NCBI GenBank assembly: GCA_035649575.1
Contig: DASRJH010000245.1
Location: forward strand, 1 to 39,119
Length of the DNA stretch: 39,119 nt
Direction: 5' to 3'
Source of the DNA: DASVAL01 sp035649575
GTDB taxonomy: Bacteria > Planctomycetota > UBA1135 > UBA2386
The translations under genes and the position numbers were made by a program. The stretch's first letter is position 1; each line of letters opens with the position of its first letter. This document shows, one piece after another, positions 7,333-16,033 of the stretch. The notes below the pieces were generated by a model, which was given only the letters and a program-made list of their open reading frames with translations, searched no databases and was not told where the DNA came from.

Positions 7333-9590
7333 GCGAGACCGCGATCAAGCAACTGGGCACCATCACTCTGTCAGTCGTCACGGACCAGCGCGACGAGAAA
7401 GGCCAACGGATCGTCAGGCCATTGTATCTGGTGCATGAGGGCAATCGGCCGGTCAAGCTCGGCAGCGGTCGCTATGCCACGGTCATTGCCGCGGCCAACA
7501 GCGCAGAACTGGAGAATGCCACGGAGTTCTTCGCTCTGAAGTTTCTGAAGTGGGATCCAAGTCCGATGATCATGCGCAACATCAGATCCCGCTTCTTTCA
7601 AGAGATCGTGCGCACGAGGCAATTCTCTGCATACGACGGGCTCATATCCTATCGCGGTTTCTCGCGTGTCAAGATGCTCGACAAGGGGGGAACCGATGTG
7701 GATATGCAACAGCGGAACTTCGAAGTCGAGTTGAACAAGGATGGCGACGCCCTGACCCTGTCGACCAAATCCAATGTCGAAGAGGCGAAGTCACTCAAGG
7801 ACTTTCTCAACTCGGTCCACGGTGAGTTCTTCGCCATGCCAGCGCTCGAGGGCTCCCTCGAGGATTTCCTCTTCTACGAGCGCCCATGGTCCGAGCGCCC
7901 GCTCTACACTTTGTTCTCGTCCTACAAGAGGGCGATCGCCCCAGTACTCGCGCGCCGCGACGAGATAGCAACCTTTCTCAAGAACCTTGCCGATCCGCGG
8001 CAAGTAAGTGCAATCCGGGCGCGCGACGCGGAAGCTCGAAAGGGCGAAAAGTCACCGCCCCCTCTCCCGCGCGATTGCAGGGGGATGACGATTCTCAATT
8101 ACATCGGCCGCTGTGCCCCCTCGATCAGGAATCGCATCGTCGTGGACCTGGTGGAGAGTGTTGCTACCACTCTTGCTTCTCTTCACGAAAAGCCGGCACA
8201 CGACCGACGAGATGGCGCGCCCTCGGACGAGCCCGTGAGTTATCTGGCGCACCGCGACATGAAACCGGGCAACGTGCTGTTCGGGTTCGTGACGACGGGT
8301 ACTCCCGTGCTGAAGTTGTCGGACCTCGGCTTTGTCGGCAGCACCTCTGTCAGTCTCCTGGAATCCTTGGGCGGCAACGTGCGCGAGCCCGGCGTGCTGC
8401 CGCTCGGGTCGATCCTGTTCCGTGGCCCCGAGCAGATCGTCCCGTGTGTCGAGGTCCGCTTCGAAATCGACCCGGACTCGATGAAACCGAGCGGCGAAAA
8501 GAGGCCGCCTTTGACGGTCACCTTCCACGACATCGGGGGGATAGTCGATCCCAAGCCGGGCGACCTGCTCGAGTGCCAGGAACTGGAGTTCCACAACAGT
8601 GGCGATACGAAGGCAACAATCGCTCGCGTGGACCGGGGCGAGCAGGATCTGGTGACCATCACCCTGAACGACGGGCTTGAGTCCAACCGGAATGGCGGCG
8701 AGTTCAACGTTGGCTACGTGGTCAAGGCGAGCGGTCAGCATACTGACATCTTCGCGCTGGGCAGCATGCTGTATCTCCTGGCGACAGGGGGACGCAGTCC
8801 CGAGAGTTTCTACCTCAAGTGTCTCGAAAGCACCCCAACGCAGGTTGGCGACTCGAGGGAGGATGGTGAACCGGGTTTCTACCGCGAGTTCCACGGTAGC
8901 TGTCTGTCGTTGGCCATGTCCCTGTGCCTTTCCGACGAGGCCGATATCGTCAATGACCTGGAGGCCTACTCGGCCAGTGACCGCGAGGTAGCTGCGCAGC
9001 TGGCAGTTGCCAACCGGGTGCGGCCGAGCGTGATCGAGGCGTGGAATGACCAACGCAGACCCCCTCACACGTGGGAGAGGAACCTGGTCGTCGAGAAGAA
9101 GAGGCGTCCGACTGCGGAGCAGCTCCTCGCCAAGCACGTGCCCAATCACTCCAGCAAAGGGAAGGAAGACCTCGTGCGCTACGTGCGCTATTGGCGTCAG
9201 AGTCCCACGGTACAGCACTACTTGACGGACGTGACGGGTCAGCCGCTGCCATTCCCGATCGTCTACGAGATCGTGCGTTGCATGGTTCGGGACAAGGAAG
9301 ACAGCTACGTAACGCGCGGCGAGGATACGAAGAGCCGATCGTTCCAGGACCTCCAACTGCAGACCAAGGTCGCAGACATCGCCCGGAGTCTTCGCAACGT
9401 CGTGCAGCGTGCACCCAGCGTGCAACCAAACATCAATGCCTACGGCTCATACGGGAGCTGGCTGAAACTCTTCTTCTGTGCACGCATGTGCTACGAACGG
9501 CAGATGACCAGATCGATGCCGATCACCAGGGTCGCAGAACCGACCCGGAAGAGCGACCCACAGGATCGCGGCATGGAGATTGGCTCTTGA
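7329..9590 (+). CDS. Divergent Ser/Thr protein kinase with large insertions
   Basis: Start at the ATG overlapping the previous stop (ATGA), 753 residues. Recognisable motifs are LGSGRYATV (44-52), ALKFLK with K71, HRDMKPGN (308-315), SDLG (331-334), a GPE triad in place of APE (366-368) and TDIFALGS (472-479). The catalytic Lys, Asp, Asn and metal Asp are all there. The fold is interrupted twice: about 150 residues lie between the N-lobe and the HRD region, and about 100 residues (370-470), beta-rich by eye, are inserted between the activation segment and helix F. A further 250 residues follow the kinase core with no domain I recognise. No membrane segment. The unusual insert sits where substrates dock, which suggests a dedicated partner, perhaps the first kinase or the FHA oxidoreductase of this operon. 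Overlaps the next gene by TTGA. Confidence 0.85.
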   Translation: MSETAIKQLGTITLSVVTDQRDEKGQRIVRPLYLVHEGNRPVKLGSGRYATVIAAANSAELENATEFFALKFLKWDPSPMIMRNIRSRFFQEIVRTRQFSAYDGLISYRGFSRVKMLDKGGTDVDMQQRNFEVELNKDGDALTLSTKSNVEEAKSLKDFLNSVHGEFFAMPALEGSLEDFLFYERPWSERPLYTLFSSYKRAIAPVLARRDEIATFLKNLADPRQVSAIRARDAEARKGEKSPPPLPRDCRGMTILNYIGRCAPSIRNRIVVDLVESVATTLASLHEKPAHDRRDGAPSDEPVSYLAHRDMKPGNVLFGFVTTGTPVLKLSDLGFVGSTSVSLLESLGGNVREPGVLPLGSILFRGPEQIVPCVEVRFEIDPDSMKPSGEKRPPLTVTFHDIGGIVDPKPGDLLECQELEFHNSGDTKATIARVDRGEQDLVTITLNDGLESNRNGGEFNVGYVVKASGQHTDIFALGSMLYLLATGGRSPESFYLKCLESTPTQVGDSREDGEPGFYREFHGSCLSLAMSLCLSDEADIVNDLEAYSASDREVAAQLAVANRVRPSVIEAWNDQRRPPHTWERNLVVEKKRRPTAEQLLAKHVPNHSSKGKEDLVRYVRYWRQSPTVQHYLTDVTGQPLPFPIVYEIVRCMVRDKEDSYVTRGEDTKSRSFQDLQLQTKVADIARSLRNVVQRAPSVQPNINAYGSYGSWLKLFFCARMCYERQMTRSMPITRVAEPTRKSDPQDRGMEIGS

Positions 9591-10597
9591 CCCTGCGCAG
9601 TTGGTGGAGAAGGAGTCGGGCATTCGGCGCAGCGACGCTCATCGCTGCTCTCGCAGGAGTTTCACTGGAGATCGCGCTGGTGTCTCCAGCCCATGCGAAA
9701 AGAAGAGTTCTGGATGAGTTGGATCGCGTGTATCGAGGTGGGCGTGCAGCGACGGCGAACGACCGCCTCCTCGGGAGCAAGACTGTCACGGACAGCCTTA
9801 CAGCAGAAGTGGCGCGAGTCGGGAGCGACGGTCGTGCAGACTTGTTGACTGCCTTGACGAAGCGGTGCAAGGTGGAGCACAACCCGTGGCAAGAGGACAA
9901 CTCGCGTATTTGCGACCTGCTGCAGGATGTCCGCATCAAGATTCCGAAGCTGTCCTTGGAGCCCTTCAGGAGGAAGGAACAAGTCCGTGCTAGGGACGTC
10001 ACATTCCAGAAAGATCAGGTCGTCGTAACGGTCGAGGGGGCGAGTTCTGCCGACCCTGAGCCGATTGGCGACTACCGCGCCGAGGCGAGCAGCGACGGGA
10101 AACTCCTTTACAAGAAGCCAACCGAGTTCAACGAGATTCGCATCGAAGCGCGCGAGCTTCTTGTCATGGCAGGTGCAACCAGGGAGCAGGCAGAAGGGCT
10201 GTTGAAGGACTCCCGCATTTCCCAGAGCACGCACTCACCTGAAGTGGCGCTTGCCGATTCTTGGTGGCTCGAGAAGGTCTGGGTCTTCCGCATCGGATAT
10301 CTCGCCTTCTCCGCCGCCCTCATGCTGGCCATCGGCTGGCTGATACGAAAAGGTCGACGGTACGTCGAGACCATGGACAAGCTGACGCCGGGCTTCGGAA
10401 TACCACGAATGGTGTATCTGGGAGCTGCAGCTGTTGCCGTGTGGGGCGCGTTCGGCTTCGTGAGCTTGTGGATCGTGGCTGAGGAAGCAAGCCAGCAAGT
10501 GGCGGGCGTAGCCGTAGTCGCCGTGCTTGCGACGACGGTGGTCTTTGCCAAGGTCCAGGCGACCAGGATGCACCAAGCGATACGGGAATTGCGATGA
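9587..10597 (+). CDS. Membrane protein of unknown function in the kinase operon
   Basis: The frame is open well upstream, but a TTG at 9587 overlaps the kinase stop (TTGA) and has GGAG 8 bases before it; this gives 336 residues and a sensible N-terminus. Residues 12-37 form a signal peptide or anchor ending in SPAHA. A soluble region of about 200 residues follows (RRVLDELDRVYRGGRA...), then three membrane helices near the C-terminus with a short linker between each. With a cleaved signal the soluble part would be periplasmic. I do not recognise the family. The overlap on both sides with a kinase and a lipoprotein suggests these form one envelope-linked unit, perhaps receiving or transmitting a signal for the cytoplasmic kinases. 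Confidence 0.75.
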   Translation: MTLRSWWRRSRAFGAATLIAALAGVSLEIALVSPAHAKRRVLDELDRVYRGGRAATANDRLLGSKTVTDSLTAEVARVGSDGRADLLTALTKRCKVEHNPWQEDNSRICDLLQDVRIKIPKLSLEPFRRKEQVRARDVTFQKDQVVVTVEGASSADPEPIGDYRAEASSDGKLLYKKPTEFNEIRIEARELLVMAGATREQAEGLLKDSRISQSTHSPEVALADSWWLEKVWVFRIGYLAFSAALMLAIGWLIRKGRRYVETMDKLTPGFGIPRMVYLGAAAVAVWGAFGFVSLWIVAEEASQQVAGVAVVAVLATTVVFAKVQATRMHQAIRELR

Positions 10598-11322
10598 GTC
10601 ACCTTCGTCCATGCGCGTTTCGGATCAGTCTCGTCTCGTTGACCGTGTCCATGTTGTCTGGTTGTGTGACACAAGACACCTTCGATGAGGATCGTGCCAA
10701 GAGAAGCGAGAGGGAAGGTAAGCTGGAGGCTAACATCACCTCCGTAAGCCAGCGTTTGACGGCTCTTGAAAGGCGCGTCGATGGTCTCGACAAGAGTTTC
10801 GCTTCATTGTCGGAAAAGATGAATGCACAGTCGACGGAGTTGGGCGCAGTGTCGAACCAGTTGGAGAAGGCCTGGCAGTCGGCGCTGCGTGCTGGAGCGT
10901 CGTGGCAGATCGAGCTGACCGTCAAGGACGGCAAGTTCGCCGGGCTGTCGAAAGGTGAGAAGGCGGATATCCGGCTCTATTCGCCTCTGCTGCTAAGAGG
11001 CGATTCCCTGACCGTGAACCAAGGCGATGGAAAACCCCAAGCGTTCACGGTCTCTGGACAGACTTGGACCTTGAAGCTCTTTGACGGTCCCCCTTCCAAG
11101 TCGTGGTTGCTGAAGCCCGTGCTCCTGCTAGGGGAGACGTGTGAAGTGCAGGGCGAGATCAACGCCTCTGGTGCGAATGCGGCAAGTCGGAAGATCATCA
11201 TGTCGCTGGGCCTGAAGGCTGCTGACGGGGCGGGGTTCGAAATGCAGGGCAGCATCACAGACAAGACGGGCGAGGGGAGTCCGTATCAAGTCGCCGTGAG
11301 CGGAATGTGGCCAGCCAAGTGA
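10594..11322 (+). CDS. Coiled-coil lipoprotein of unknown function
   Basis: 242 residues, start ATG overlapping the upstream stop (ATGA). The N-terminus is a lipoprotein signal with lipobox LSGC, so C24 should be lipidated and the protein attached to a membrane facing the periplasm. Residues about 30-95 have heptad-like spacing (ITSVSQRLTALERRVDGLDKSF), a coiled coil. The C-terminal half is beta-rich (repeated VSGQTW/LKLFDG-type strands) and unassigned. The coiled coil could contact the soluble part of the membrane protein encoded just before. No catalytic motif seen. A weak hairpin (GAGCCT/AGGCTC, 11338-11358) and a 92-bp gap separate it from the oxidoreductase gene, so that gene may be partly uncoupled. 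Confidence 0.8.
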   Translation: MSHLRPCAFRISLVSLTVSMLSGCVTQDTFDEDRAKRSEREGKLEANITSVSQRLTALERRVDGLDKSFASLSEKMNAQSTELGAVSNQLEKAWQSALRAGASWQIELTVKDGKFAGLSKGEKADIRLYSPLLLRGDSLTVNQGDGKPQAFTVSGQTWTLKLFDGPPSKSWLLKPVLLLGETCEVQGEINASGANAASRKIIMSLGLKAADGAGFEMQGSITDKTGEGSPYQVAVSGMWPAK

Positions 11323-11414
11323 GGCCCGGCCACCGTTGAGCCTTCGAGGAACAGGCTCCTCTGCAGTGTCGCTGTGTCGCTGACCGTTTTCTGATTCATG
11401 GAGAGGAGACCAAC

Positions 11415-13727
11415 GTGCCAAATCCATCGTCAGCAGGTCTTTCGCCACAAGATCCCCTGGACCTCTTGATCGCCGGAGCGGGCCCCGCCGGAACGGCTGC
11501 GGCCTTTCGAGCGACAGAGATGGAACGCAAAGTCCTCGTCATCGACCGCGACGAAGTGCTGTCCAAGTTGGCTGAATGGGTGGTCAATGCCAAGAACGTC
11601 GATGCAGACTACAAGAGGTGTATTGGTCGCCCGTTCCCGACCGGCGGCTCCCTCGTAGAGCAATTGCCTTACGAGGACGGCGTCGCAGCCAAGGATCTCT
11701 ACGACCAGTGGATTGCCATATACCGTGCACACGTTCCATACCGGGATGGCTGTGAGCTGACGCAGGTTGAGAGCCAACCCGGCGGGGGGTTCAGGGTTGC
11801 CTGCCGCGATGCCGCCGGCGGCACGGACCTGGCCTTCTATGCGCGGAGCGTCTTGATAGCAATCGGCCTTCAAGAGGCGCAGATCGATCTCCTGGGTGAC
11901 GGCGAGGGAATCCATTACAAACTTCCACAGCCGAAGCAACTCGTGGGAGCCCCCGTGTGTGTCTACGGCGGCGGAATGTCTGCGGCAGAGGCGGTCGTTG
12001 CGATAGCGGAGGCGAAGAGGACGGGCCAGGACGAGACGCCTGTGTTCTGGTGCTATCGGGGCCGCGAACTCGAGAAGATACGCGGTGTGCCCACCATCGC
12101 AGGCAGACTCTTCGATGCGATGACGTATGGCAACATACGCAACATGCCGAACAGCAAGCCGTTCGCGGTCGTCAAGGGCGATGACGGGCAGGAGTCCGTG
12201 TTCGTGCGCGTCGATCGACAGCAGCAACCGGGCCTGCCGCGGCGGAACGAGTGCCTCGAGTTTGCCAAGCGTCAGACAGTGGTGTTGATCGGCGCAGAGA
12301 GGCCCGATGATCTCCTAGCCACTTTGGGCATCCGGACCCGTGCCGCAGCAGATGCACCGACGGTGCAGCGTCTCGCCGTCACCGCAATGTACGAAACGGA
12401 GAGGAGAGGTGTCTTCCTTGCCGGCAGCCTGCTGGACGCTGCGTACATCGAGACTTCGGACTTCGACGCGCAGCTGCAGACTACCGTCAAGGAGCACCCC
12501 GGCTGCTTCAAGACCGCGTTGCTGGACGGCACCCTGGCGGCCGAGGCAATCGTCGGCCGTCTACGAGGCAGGAGCGACCTGGACATCACCAGAGAATTGG
12601 TCGCGCGCCGGCGCGTGGCGAATTCGGTTGCCGCACAATCGGAGAGGATTCGCGAGCGCCCAAGGGAGTCCGGCACATCAGGAGGTGGGGCGCGCTTCAC
12701 GTGCTTGGGAACGAAAGAGCGACGGGAGCAGCGTGACGTCGTTCTGTCGTCTGGTGACAACGTTGTCGGTAGGTCCATTGGAGCTCTGGTGTTTCCCGAC
12801 GACGCATCGCTGCCAGAGTCCGCATTCAGACTGCGTGTGGACAAGAATGAGTGCAGCGTCCTGCAAGGCGTCAAAGACGTGGTGCTTCGCGTTCGAGTCC
12901 GATCCGAGCGCACCTTTCAGGAGGGAACGGTGCTGCAGATCTCAGAGCAGCGGCTGGCTGTCCGGTTGCGCGGCGGGCAGTTGTGCCTTGCTCATGTGGA
13001 CGGGAGTCGTCCAGTCATAGAGCTGTCCGAACAAGAGAGAGTGGTTTCGCGAGAGAACATCGCCCCGGACGACCGCGGAATATCGAGACCGCACTTCACT
13101 GCAGCCAACCTCGGTGACGTCGTTTACTACCGGGATGAGAGCAAGAATGGAACCTATGTCGAGGTGCAGGGTTCGCTTCGTCTCAACCCCGGAGACGAGG
13201 TCTTCTTCGGAAAGCAACGCATCCGCTTCGATTGCGTTGTTCCCGCGGGGGTCGAGACGCAGCCGATTCCCTTCGGGCCTCGTCTGGTCCAGGGGCGCGG
13301 AACCAACCCCATCGATGGCGTGCCACCGGCGCCCAGGGAAATCAGTCGTCCCTGTCTTGTGCTGGAGGGTGGAACAGAACTCGAGGTGGCAGATCCCAGC
13401 TTGCCGATTCTCCACATGCTCTGGAGTGACGGCCGTGCAACGAGCAAAGCAAAGGAGATGACCAATCAGTGCCGCACCTTGTGGCAATGCTGGGAGGAAG
13501 ACAATCCACGCGATCCGTCGGCAACTTGCGGCAAATGCGTAGTGACGATTCTCGAAGGCATGGAGAACGTGACCCCCATGGAAAGCAAGGAGCGAAACAC
13601 CCTCGAAAAGAAGCGCAATCAACTCTGGGCGGGCAAGCTCGACATGAGCAAGTGCCGCCTGTCTTGCTGCGCGCTGGTCACGGGTCGCGTTCGCATCGTG
13701 CAGAACGGAGCGCCGCCGCAGCAATAG
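11415..13727 (+). CDS. FAD/NAD(P) oxidoreductase - tandem FHA-like - [2Fe-2S] ferredoxin fusion (copy 1)
   Basis: Start GTG at 11415 with AGGAG just upstream; 770 residues. Residues 15-385 are a thioredoxin-reductase-like flavoprotein: FAD site GAGPAG (21-26), second dinucleotide site GGGMSAAEA (185-193), and a C-terminal FAD segment (GVFLAGSLLDAAYIE, HPGCFKTALLDG). Residues 440-515 resemble a degenerate FHA fold (VGRSIG). Residues 540-605 are a canonical FHA with S557, H560 and NGTYV at 578. Residues 645-765 are a [2Fe-2S] domain with C686, C692, C705-x2-C708 and C751. The flavin should take electrons from NAD(P)H and pass them to the 2Fe-2S centre, or the reverse; the substrate is unknown. 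No signal peptide, so cytoplasmic. It is a paralogue of the gene at 16034-18421 and the last member of the lower-GC module with the two kinases. Confidence 0.9.
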   Translation: MPNPSSAGLSPQDPLDLLIAGAGPAGTAAAFRATEMERKVLVIDRDEVLSKLAEWVVNAKNVDADYKRCIGRPFPTGGSLVEQLPYEDGVAAKDLYDQWIAIYRAHVPYRDGCELTQVESQPGGGFRVACRDAAGGTDLAFYARSVLIAIGLQEAQIDLLGDGEGIHYKLPQPKQLVGAPVCVYGGGMSAAEAVVAIAEAKRTGQDETPVFWCYRGRELEKIRGVPTIAGRLFDAMTYGNIRNMPNSKPFAVVKGDDGQESVFVRVDRQQQPGLPRRNECLEFAKRQTVVLIGAERPDDLLATLGIRTRAAADAPTVQRLAVTAMYETERRGVFLAGSLLDAAYIETSDFDAQLQTTVKEHPGCFKTALLDGTLAAEAIVGRLRGRSDLDITRELVARRRVANSVAAQSERIRERPRESGTSGGGARFTCLGTKERREQRDVVLSSGDNVVGRSIGALVFPDDASLPESAFRLRVDKNECSVLQGVKDVVLRVRVRSERTFQEGTVLQISEQRLAVRLRGGQLCLAHVDGSRPVIELSEQERVVSRENIAPDDRGISRPHFTAANLGDVVYYRDESKNGTYVEVQGSLRLNPGDEVFFGKQRIRFDCVVPAGVETQPIPFGPRLVQGRGTNPIDGVPPAPREISRPCLVLEGGTELEVADPSLPILHMLWSDGRATSKAKEMTNQCRTLWQCWEEDNPRDPSATCGKCVVTILEGMENVTPMESKERNTLEKKRNQLWAGKLDMSKCRLSCCALVTGRVRIVQNGAPPQQ

Positions 13728-13731
13728 ACCG

Positions 13732-13747
13732 GCTTGCAGAGGCAAGC
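13732..13747. terminator. Small hairpin between convergent genes
   Basis: GCTTGC - agag - GCAAGC is a perfect 6-bp stem in the 49-bp gap between two convergent genes. No T-run follows on either strand, so at best a weak bidirectional terminator. Confidence 0.35.
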
Positions 13748-13776
13748 TGAAGAGCACGAACGGCCGCGTCGCGGGC

Positions 13777-16032
13777 TCAGCCTTTCGCGCGGTCGGTGCC
13801 GGGATAACCCTCGCGCTCGTTGCCGAACTTGGCGCGCGTCGCGGGCGAGCCCGGTTCGAGACGCAGTGCCTTCTCTTCACGCGTCCCAGTCGAGGCGTTC
13901 ACCGCATCGCGCCATTTGCCCACCTGCTTCCAATGACAGCGCAGGCAATCCGCCGGCTGCCACCCACCCCCCGCGTGCCGGCTCTTTGTCAACGTGGCGA
14001 ACAGGCGGTCTCCTTGCCTGATGGAGGTCTTGACCTCCTCGAGCCGGCCGTCCTTCTCGTAGGCCTTGTGGCACTCGGTGCACTTGACCCCGAGCGGATG
14101 GAACTGTGCGTCGGCGAAGGCGAACGCAGTCTGATCGACGAGGTAGCGCGGGTCCGTCGCCGCAGCACCGGGCAGCGGCACGACGGCGACCGGGGCAGCA
14201 TTGTCCGCGGTGGCCTCGTGGTGGCAGCGCGCACAACTGAGCGCACCGTTGTCGAACAAACCCTCGTATTTGGGCTCGCCTGGCTGCCCAGCCTTGTGGT
14301 CGTGGCACTTGCTGCAGATTTCGCTGGAGTCACGCTCCAGGTCACGGGGCTCAGGACCTGGCGTCTTGATGTCCTGCCCGTCAGCGGCAACGGCATGGCA
14401 TTGCAGACACGACAGATTCGCGGCGCTCACGTGCGGACCGTGCGGGAACTCGACGCACGTCTTCTTCTGCGCCGTCAATTGCTCCTCGCCAGTCGCGCGC
14501 TCTTCGACAACCGGATCACCCCAGTGGCACCTGGTGCAGCCCGACAGCGTGTAGGTGCGCCGGTCGCTGCCGGCCAGTTCCGCCGACTTCCCGGCAGTCG
14601 AAGCACTCGGGTGGCACTCCTTGCAGTCTTTGGGCTCTGGCGCCGCGGGCAGATGCGTGTCGTGTCGGAACTCCTTCTTCTGCAACCGCGTGTCGAGCGC
14701 CGGCACGCGCGCGCGATGACACTCCTTGCACTCTTGCACGACCGCGCGGCCCTTCAGCTCCTGTTCGCTGCGCGTGATGCCACTCTTGGTGATGTCCGGA
14801 TGCACGTTGGCAGGGAACACGAACGTGCGCCCGGCCAGGCGCTCGACCTCCGCCATCACGCGCACCTTGGCCATGTCGGGCTTGCCGAACACGTGGCACT
14901 TCTCACAGCGATCCCATCCGGATCGGCCCGTGCTCGCGTGCAGCGGCTCGGCAGGGGTTTCGCCGGTCTGCCAGCCGTCCACATCGTGGCACTCCTTGCA
15001 GTCGACGTAACGATCCTTGCTGTAGCCGCCGCGGAAGGGGAAGTCGGCATCGGGCCGCCCGAACGCTGCGGGGTCGCTCTTGTGGCACGCGTCGCATCCC
15101 TTCTCGATCCTCGCGTAGGCATCCCCGATGCATACCGGGGGCCCCTTCTTCTTGCCGCGAGCCAGGAATCCGTAATGGTCGGCGTGCGCGAACGTGCCGA
15201 GCGACTGCAGCCGGCGCTGCAGCGGTCTCTTCGCGGCTGCTGCACGCGCCGGTGCCCGATCCGTCTTGTGGCAGTTCGCACACTCGACGAGCGGGATCCT
15301 GTCCGTGCCGGTCTCCCGCGCGTTGGCCTGCGGGATGTTCGCGTGGCACACGTCGCACGCGATCAACGAGCCCAGTGCCCCGTTGACCACGCCGCAGTGG
15401 TCGGCGTGGTCGAGGTCGCCGCCGACCGGCAAGGGCTGCGTATTGAGCCCGCCGGTCGGACCGGCGAAGACCTCGACCAGCTTCTTCGGGTAGGCCTCGG
15501 GCCCGAGCGCTTTGGCAGCCTTCTCGGCCTCCGCATCGAAGAAGCGCAGCCAGGCGAAGTCGAGCCGACCTGCCTCGTGGCACTTCGCGCATTGGCCAGG
15601 GCCCGTGCGAATGTCGAAGTCGGCCGGCACGCCCATGAGTCCCGGGTCCGGTGTCGGCTTCTCCCCGGGAGTCTGGCTGATGGCACCGTGGCACTGGCGA
15701 CACTCGAGCATCGCGTGGGTGTGGTGCCGGAACGCATCCCCGGTGCGGGACCGGAACTTCCGCAGATCCCGCGGCCAACCCGGAGCGTGCGCGAGACCTG
15801 CTCCATGACACTCGTCACACTGCTGCTGCGGCGCCGAGACGAGGTTGTCCTTGTCGAACCGATGGCAGCCGCGGCAATCGCGCCAGACCTCGGGCACCTT
15901 GGGATCGAGCCACTCGAGCTGCACGTGTTCGCCATGCTTGAACTCCTTGGCAACGGGCGCCGGCGGTCCCTGCACCAGGGCCAGTGAGGCAAGCGTCGTG
16001 AGCAGCAGCGCCAGCGTGACGGGGCGCGGCAT
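13777..16032 (-). CDS. 17-heme c-type cytochrome, exported
   Basis: The frame is open further upstream, but the ATG at 16032 begins a clean signal peptide (MPRPVTLALLLTTLASLALV) and lies one base from the previous stop; 751 residues. I count seventeen CxxCH sites (CRGCH, CDECH, CRQCH, CAKCH, CDVCH, CANCH, CDACH, CKECH, CEKCH, CKECH, CKECH, CTRCH, CLQCH, CSKCH, CARCH, CTECH, CLRCH), spread over nearly the whole protein, with many FxHxxH-type histidines as distal ligands. Hemes are attached covalently in the periplasm. No transmembrane anchor beyond the signal peptide, so a soluble or loosely attached electron carrier. It is the last gene of the right-arm operon (10-heme cytochrome, flavoprotein, this one). 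Its length equals that of the 15-heme FHA cytochrome, but the N-terminal halves are unrelated, so I treat this as chance. Confidence 0.9.
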   Translation of the reverse strand: MPRPVTLALLLTTLASLALVQGPPAPVAKEFKHGEHVQLEWLDPKVPEVWRDCRGCHRFDKDNLVSAPQQQCDECHGAGLAHAPGWPRDLRKFRSRTGDAFRHHTHAMLECRQCHGAISQTPGEKPTPDPGLMGVPADFDIRTGPGQCAKCHEAGRLDFAWLRFFDAEAEKAAKALGPEAYPKKLVEVFAGPTGGLNTQPLPVGGDLDHADHCGVVNGALGSLIACDVCHANIPQANARETGTDRIPLVECANCHKTDRAPARAAAAKRPLQRRLQSLGTFAHADHYGFLARGKKKGPPVCIGDAYARIEKGCDACHKSDPAAFGRPDADFPFRGGYSKDRYVDCKECHDVDGWQTGETPAEPLHASTGRSGWDRCEKCHVFGKPDMAKVRVMAEVERLAGRTFVFPANVHPDITKSGITRSEQELKGRAVVQECKECHRARVPALDTRLQKKEFRHDTHLPAAPEPKDCKECHPSASTAGKSAELAGSDRRTYTLSGCTRCHWGDPVVEERATGEEQLTAQKKTCVEFPHGPHVSAANLSCLQCHAVAADGQDIKTPGPEPRDLERDSSEICSKCHDHKAGQPGEPKYEGLFDNGALSCARCHHEATADNAAPVAVVPLPGAAATDPRYLVDQTAFAFADAQFHPLGVKCTECHKAYEKDGRLEEVKTSIRQGDRLFATLTKSRHAGGGWQPADCLRCHWKQVGKWRDAVNASTGTREEKALRLEPGSPATRAKFGNEREGYPGTDRAKG

Positions 16033-16033
16033 G

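Noticed and set aside
11338..11358. GAGCCT/AGGCTC hairpin as terminator after the lipoprotein gene
   Set aside because: Only 6 bp with a 9-base loop and no T-run next to it.
13933..15987. 684-codon open frame on the plus strand
   Set aside because: Antisense of the 17-heme cytochrome gene, no recognisable motif.
3472..16032. The 15-heme and 17-heme cytochromes as duplicates because both are 751 residues
   Set aside because: Their N-terminal regions and heme spacing differ; equal length looks accidental.
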